From the NCBI RefSeq assembly GCF_000002985.6, contig NC_003284.9, positions 434,001 through 498,000 of the forward strand: a stretch of DNA of 64,000 bases, in the 5' to 3' direction. A program made the translations under genes and the position numbers. The number at the start of each line of letters is the position of its first letter. Position 1 is the first letter of the stretch. The notes below the pieces were generated by a model. The model searched no databases. It saw only the letters and a list, made by a program, of their open reading frames with translations, and was not told the origin of the DNA. The stretch is from Caenorhabditis elegans. Taxonomy: Eukaryota; Nematoda; Chromadorea; Rhabditida; Rhabditidae. Shown in pieces: positions 59,356-64,000 of the stretch.

Positions 59356-62300
59356 ATGGGCGCTGATCTTCCACCGAAATTTCAATATGCATTCCGAAGG
59401 TGTCTTTTCTACACTTTTGTACTTGTCGCCTGGTTATTCATTGGAATGATATTGTTTCCCGCATTGTGTACCCCAGCAGTCAAACAGGTTAGCAGACCGT
59501 ATTTCGGATTTTTAAATTTGGTACATTTCGAAGCTCCATTGTAAAACAATGGTGAAGAGACCAAAATCAACTGAAATCAGTGCTAAAATTTTGAACCAAA
59601 ATATCTCGGAGCTCCCCGATGATTAGCAGCTGGATTTTTCCGGATGATATAGCCAGAACCTTCTATTATCGGATGGCAATATTGTCATCTTGATGTCCGG
59701 TGTCTGGTGTAAAAACTTCCCTTGTGAGGAAATTCAAAAATTTTGCCACCTCTGTTTTTCACTTCCGCAGCTCAAATGTCAGTTCTTGTTACTGGCTGAG
59801 TAGCGTCAGTGAAAATTTGGCATCCCCTTTTTTGTGTTTTAAAAGTCCAAACCTATTCAGAATTAGGAAAAATTGACTTTCTGAAAACAAAAAAAAGATA
59901 TTTTGAGACTGTTGGTTTTGAACTTAACACACTTAAAAATCAAATAATGTCTGAACACATGAGATGCGGAACAGTGCATGCCTTGCAAAGATCCACTTTA
60001 ATAAAATTCAGGACGATAATGAAGCAGGAATATTCCGGTTAGATGCAAAACGTTCAGATTTATTAAATGTGCTCTGGGCAGAAACAATAACCAACGGCGA
60101 GGATGATTGGTCAGAGCTTGCAGATCAAAAACTGGAATTGTATGAAAAAGTAAGTATTTTTCAATACATTTAAGCTACACACCTACTTGCCTGCTCTCAG
60201 TGTGACCGAAAAATTGACATCTGCGAAAAACAACAGCTACCAAGAAATAGCTGCACCAAAAAATTAACATTGTTAAAAAAAGAGCAGTCACTTAAATTTA
60301 GGAAATACCAAAAACTAGTGTCTTAGAATAATAATCAGTGCGCATCAATTAGTAGATGTCCAAAAACTAGCACGCACAATACATTGGCAGAACCAAAAGA
60401 TTAGCCATTCTTAAAGATTTGATTTGGCGAAATTGTTGGTACACCAGCATCGTTGGTACATACAATATTTACGACACAACTCTATGACAGTTTTTTCCCA
60501 AAGAAGAAGAAAAACAATTCGTGTGGAAAACTGTCAAGATGTTGTGACGTAGAAATTGTATGTACCAACTATGCTGATGCCAACTACCAACCAGCATAGT
60601 TGGTACCTGGTCTGTTTGGCAACCGAGATTTTCGGCAACCGGCAATGTTTGGTTACGGCGGCAACTTTTCGGCAACCGGTAACCTGGTTTCAAACTTTTT
60701 TGTGTTGAAATTATATTTTTGAGCGTTTTGAAAAAATCATGGTAGTTTTTTTTTTCGTTCACAGGGAAGATTAAGCATTTTTCAGGCTCTCTGAATGCTT
60801 TTTTTCAGAGCTACAAAATGTTTGACATTGATATCGGTAGTTGCCAAAGTTGCCAAAAGAAAGTTCGGCAATTACCGAAGTTGCCGAACCCGAAATATTT
60901 TGGAAACCGGCAAGTTTAAGTTGCCGAGACTTCGGGAGGTTTTCGGCCGAAAAAGAAAAAGTTTATGGGCCTGAAACAATTGTATTTTCGTATCTTGACA
61001 TTGATAAAAGTTACTTTATCCAAATTTTAGGCACTCCTTCAACATTATGGCATCGACTTGGATAAATCCGATAAATCATTTGCTTCAGGATTGCAAAAAT
61101 CCTTTGCAATTTCCACAACAATTGGCCCCCTGGATGTTGACGATTTTACAACGTTAGGCAAGCTAATTGCAGTCCTTTACGCACTTATAGGTAAAAACTC
61201 GGTATACTGAATAAAAAGATACAAAACTAATTTCTCAGGAACCCCGCTATTTTTAACAGTTATTGGCCAGCTTGGGAAAATGGTGACGTCAGTGTGGCAG
61301 GTCAGTTTCTGTTTCCCGTTTTTTTTCCTTCTTCACGGTCAGCAAAAGGCCAAAAGATCTTAGACAAAAGATCTTTTGTTTCAGGGAACAACTCTTTGGA
61401 TTGTAACAATCGTTTACATTTTCATTTCCGCTGTTATTTACGATATTGTGGAAGGGGGATCGGATGATGTGGTAAATGCGTTTTCAGAGTGATGTTTCTT
61501 CTAATCTGAGTTTTCAGCCATTTATTGAAGCAATTTTTTCGATTTTTCTGCAATTCACGACAGTTGGAGAGGTGGATAATGAGTTTCAGTAAGGATTTAA
61601 GGAGTTCTTATAGATATTGAAATTTCGCAAGATTGTGGGGTTTTATTTAACAAAAAACCCCAATAATTTGATTATGTACTTAAACTTACAAAAACATTAA
61701 AAATATGCAAAAACACTCCCTAAAAAGTCAAAACTATTGAGATGGCTTATTAATTAAATGGGGTGCAGCACTAATTTTTGAATGGCTTGTTAGGGTGTAG
61801 CACTGATAGAGATGCCACACTAGTAAAAAGCATACAAAATACACATTTTATTTGCTAATTTCATAGCCAATTCTCGGAAAAACTTGAATAATTCAGTGAA
61901 CATTTTGATCATATAAAAACTGTTGTTTATGTAGAAGAGATTTATTGAAAAATGTTCTGTTTTTTTGGATTGAAACGTAAAATTTTAATTTATCTCAAAG
62001 CTTGAAAAACATAGACAGTTTTACTGTAATGATTACGAAGTGGTTTGGGACCGACTTTGAACAAAAAAAAAAGATAATTAATAATTTAAAGAGATATTGG
62101 GGTTAAACTAAACAAGTACCTCCAAATCATTCGTGTACTTTTCTGCTGTTCTAAAATTTAGATTTGGACCTAAACTTCCTATTTCTAATTTTCAGCGGTG
62201 TGCTTCCCTACTGCATTGTAGTGCTTGGATTGGCTCTTATCACAGCGTTATATCAAGAAATGCAACACAACATTGAGCGATTTATTCATCCTTTCGAGTA

Positions 62301-63213
62301 TTCATTTAACAGGTAACGAAACAGCAAAAGAGAAATGTTCAATATGAACTCAAAAAATTCAATTTACAAACATTAGGGCTACCATGAGGTCGCCGCGCCG
62401 GCTTCACGGCGTCACCGCATGCATCCGAATCAGGGGTGTGTGGCAAATTTGCCGAATTTGCCGAATTTGCCGTTTGCCGAGCTCGGAAAATTTGCCGAAT
62501 TTGCCGTTTGCCGAGCTCGGAAAATTTGTCGAATTTGCCGAGCACGGCAAATTTCAAAAAAGTAGATTTGCCGAATTTGCCGAGCTCGGCAAATTTTGAA
62601 ATTTGCCGAGCTCGGCAAATTTTGAAATTTGCCGCACACATCAAAAATTTGACTATACAATTTTGACAAAAACTATTGGTTTTTTCCCCAAAAATTTAGT
62701 AAAATGACACAAAATTGAGTTACTTCGATGCTTAAGCAGACACACTACACGGAACTTATCCAGAAAACAGATGTATGTGTTAAAAATTCAGTAGTTTTGG
62801 TGAGCCAAAAAACATCAAAAAATATCAAATTTTTCGGAGTTAGTTAAGCACGGCAAATTTGCCGAATTTGCCGAGCTCGGCAAATATTGGAAAAATAGAT
62901 TTGCCGAATTTGCCGAGCTCGGGAAATTTTGAGATTTGCCGCACACCGCTGATCCGAATGTATAGTGCGGCGCGGAACCTCGAACGTGTCGGCCGCTTCC
63001 AAATAACTATCTTTCGCATTACGTTGCGCACACACAGCGGCACATTTCGCTTCTCACTGGGTTTACCTACATATACATGTTCCACTAAATTTTTGTTTCA
63101 GATTATGCGGAAATGTTGAAAGATGGGCCGGTGAGAAGAGTGAAGATAAAAAGTCGATTGTAACATCAAGAATAGAAGAAGAAAATGAGGACGAAATTAG
63201 TGATTACGAATAA
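59356..63213 (+). CDS. Two-pore-domain K+ channel-like (TWK) protein with degenerate filters, 292 aa
   Basis: Exons 59356-59487, 60012-60149, 61031-61190, 61239-61300, 61385-61471, 61518-61588, 62196-62312 and 63102-63213, all phase-consistent. The layout is that of a K2P channel subunit: TM1 (~14-34), a long extracellular cap, pore loop 1 (~108-130), TM2 (~132-160, with ALIGTPLFLTVIGQLGK, the K2P 'LIGIPL' motif), TM3 (~168-187), pore loop 2 (~194-216), TM4 (~219-240) and an acidic C-terminus. In place of TIGYG and TIGFG the filters read TIGPL (120-124) and TVGEV (208-212). Aromatic and second glycine residues are therefore lost in both, and the usual Asp after the filter is displaced. Ion selectivity of the normal kind is unlikely. 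It could be a regulatory or non-conducting subunit. I cannot assign a twk number. Confidence 0.82.
60598..60930. repeat. GGCAACCGG-motif repeat in the channel-like gene
   Basis: Repeated GGCAACCGG and TTGCCGAA-type motifs form inverted halves around ~60765. It resembles the GGCAAATTGCCGG family, but the hAT termini are not visible. It lies in the intron between exons 2 and 3. Confidence 0.5.
62376..63064. mobile_element. GC-rich inverted-repeat element split by a nested insertion
   Basis: It begins TAGGGCTACCATGAGGTCGC, as does the element in aagr-4 intron 2. Its internal block GAATGTATAGTGCGGCGCGGAA resumes at 62953 after the insertion at 62431-62951. The right end is diverged near CTCACTGGGTTTACC. 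It lies in the last intron of the channel-like gene. Confidence 0.7.
62423..62959. mobile_element. hAT-like element nested in the GC-rich element
   Basis: The element 62431-62951 (521 bp) has ends CAGGGGTGTGTGGCAA and TTGCCGCACACCGCTG. It is flanked by the octamer ATCCGAAT on both sides. The interior consists of repeated TTTGCCGAGCTCGGCAAA palindromic units at each end with an AT-rich centre. Confidence 0.92.
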
Positions 63214-64000
63214 CTACGACTATTTTCAATAATGAGCAGAACCTCCCCTCCCTCCATTACGAAAAAATGTCATTTCATTCAAAGTTCTTTCATTTTGAAA
63301 CATTTCTATTATAAGGATGTCATTCATTTATTATCGTTTTCTTTCGAATCCCTCTGCAAAAAGCAATGATAGTCACAAACGGTGAGCATAGATTAGATCT
63401 TTAGAGTTTTTTTTCGCATTGCAACGTGTACATTATTTTATCTGGAATTTCTCTTTTTTTTTTTGGTTTTTTTGTCTGGTCTTGTTTTCAAAAATAGAAT
63501 CGATTGATTGAGTACTTGGTTTAAATCAAATCACTATCAACTTAGTTCGAACATTTTGCAAACAGGTTTTGTTAATGATTTCAGATTAAGTCGACGTAAA
63601 CGAACAAGTGGTTGCAAATTCATTCAAATTCTTTTTTTTTGTTTAGTTTTTACTTACACTTTTTATATGTTTATAGATTTATTTTCAGACAAAACTTGAT
63701 TTAGCTTCAAACATTTTCAATGAATTTGCTTTCTTTTCAAAATGGATGTAGGAACATTTATCTGATGCGTACAATTTTGCCCATTAAAATCGAAATTCTG
63801 AAATTTAAAAAAAACTGAAAATTTTTGGCAATTGTGGCTAATACGGCAAACTAGCAACTTGCCAGTTTGCCGTTTTGCCAGAAATTTTAATTCCGGCAAT
63901 TTGTCGATTTGCCGATTTGCCGGAACAAATCGTTTTCCGCCCACCCCTGATATACACATTTCGGAAGTTTGTCTCACAAAAATCAGTTTTAAATGTATTT
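63214..64000. other. 3' flank of the channel-like gene
   Basis: No further gene is supported to the window edge. 63705-63944 contains a hAT-like fragment. Confidence 0.45.
63705..63944. repeat. hAT-like MITE fragment
   Basis: The right end CCGCCCACCCCTG is intact at about 63950. The left end is replaced by the AAAATGGATGTAGGAACA block found in two other elements. The GGCAAACTAGCAACTTGCC series lies between. Confidence 0.65.

Noticed and set aside
62339..62669. Repetitive frames reading SSANFEICRARQ-like sequence
   Set aside because: Translation of TTTGCCGAGCTCGG repeats inside a hAT-like element.

Overview
The window looks like Caenorhabditis elegans nuclear DNA, most likely the left part of chromosome X. 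It is AT-rich, with short introns ending in TTTCAG, phase-consistent small exons, a trans-splice-like acceptor just before an ATG, and very dense families of palindromic non-autonomous transposons. Two adjacent genes can be named from their proteins: che-2 (IFT80) and egl-17 (FGF), which I recall as neighbours on the C. elegans X. The glucosidase II alpha-type gene upstream fits aagr-4; that symbol rests on recalled map position.

Layout. 1-12.3 kb has no convincing gene. It is repeat-rich and holds a Helitron-like element (8671-10438) with about 17 tandem 40-bp units, each made of uninterrupted heat-shock-element pentamers. 12.3-22.4 kb carries three minus-strand genes: an unrecognised ~225-aa protein, a Q-rich prion-like protein (452 aa) and a Gly/Ala-, Thr- and acid-rich protein. 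22.4-26.6 kb is intergenic with repeats. aagr-4 (26654-32783, +, nine exons, ~903 aa) has introns loaded with a tRNA-like sequence, a GC-rich inverted-repeat element and two large palindromes. 33-42.5 kb is gene-poor. Then follow a small secreted, His-rich, probably GPI-anchored protein (42582-44011) and an unrecognised 154-aa protein (44974-46063). che-2 (47451-52433) has 15 exons that sum to 760 aa, with an X-box 130 bp upstream of the ATG. A tRNA-Thr (53815-53886) and a 394-bp palindrome follow. Next come egl-17 (55611-58162, with a tRNA-Asp antisense in intron 2) and a two-pore-domain potassium-channel-like gene (59356-63213) whose two selectivity filters are both degenerate.

The genes do not form an obvious pathway: ER glycoprotein quality control, ciliary transport, FGF signalling and a channel-like membrane protein sit side by side. 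The striking shared feature is repeat load. There are about 14 copies or fragments of one palindromic family ending in GGTGGAGTAGCGCC-like repeats, several hAT-like elements (CAGGGGTG...CACCCCTG, with 8-bp target duplications readable at three sites), TTAA-flanked palindromes, GC-rich inverted-repeat elements and tRNA-derived sequences. Gene models were built by hand from splice signals, reading phase and family similarity. First exons of the minus-strand genes are the least certain parts.
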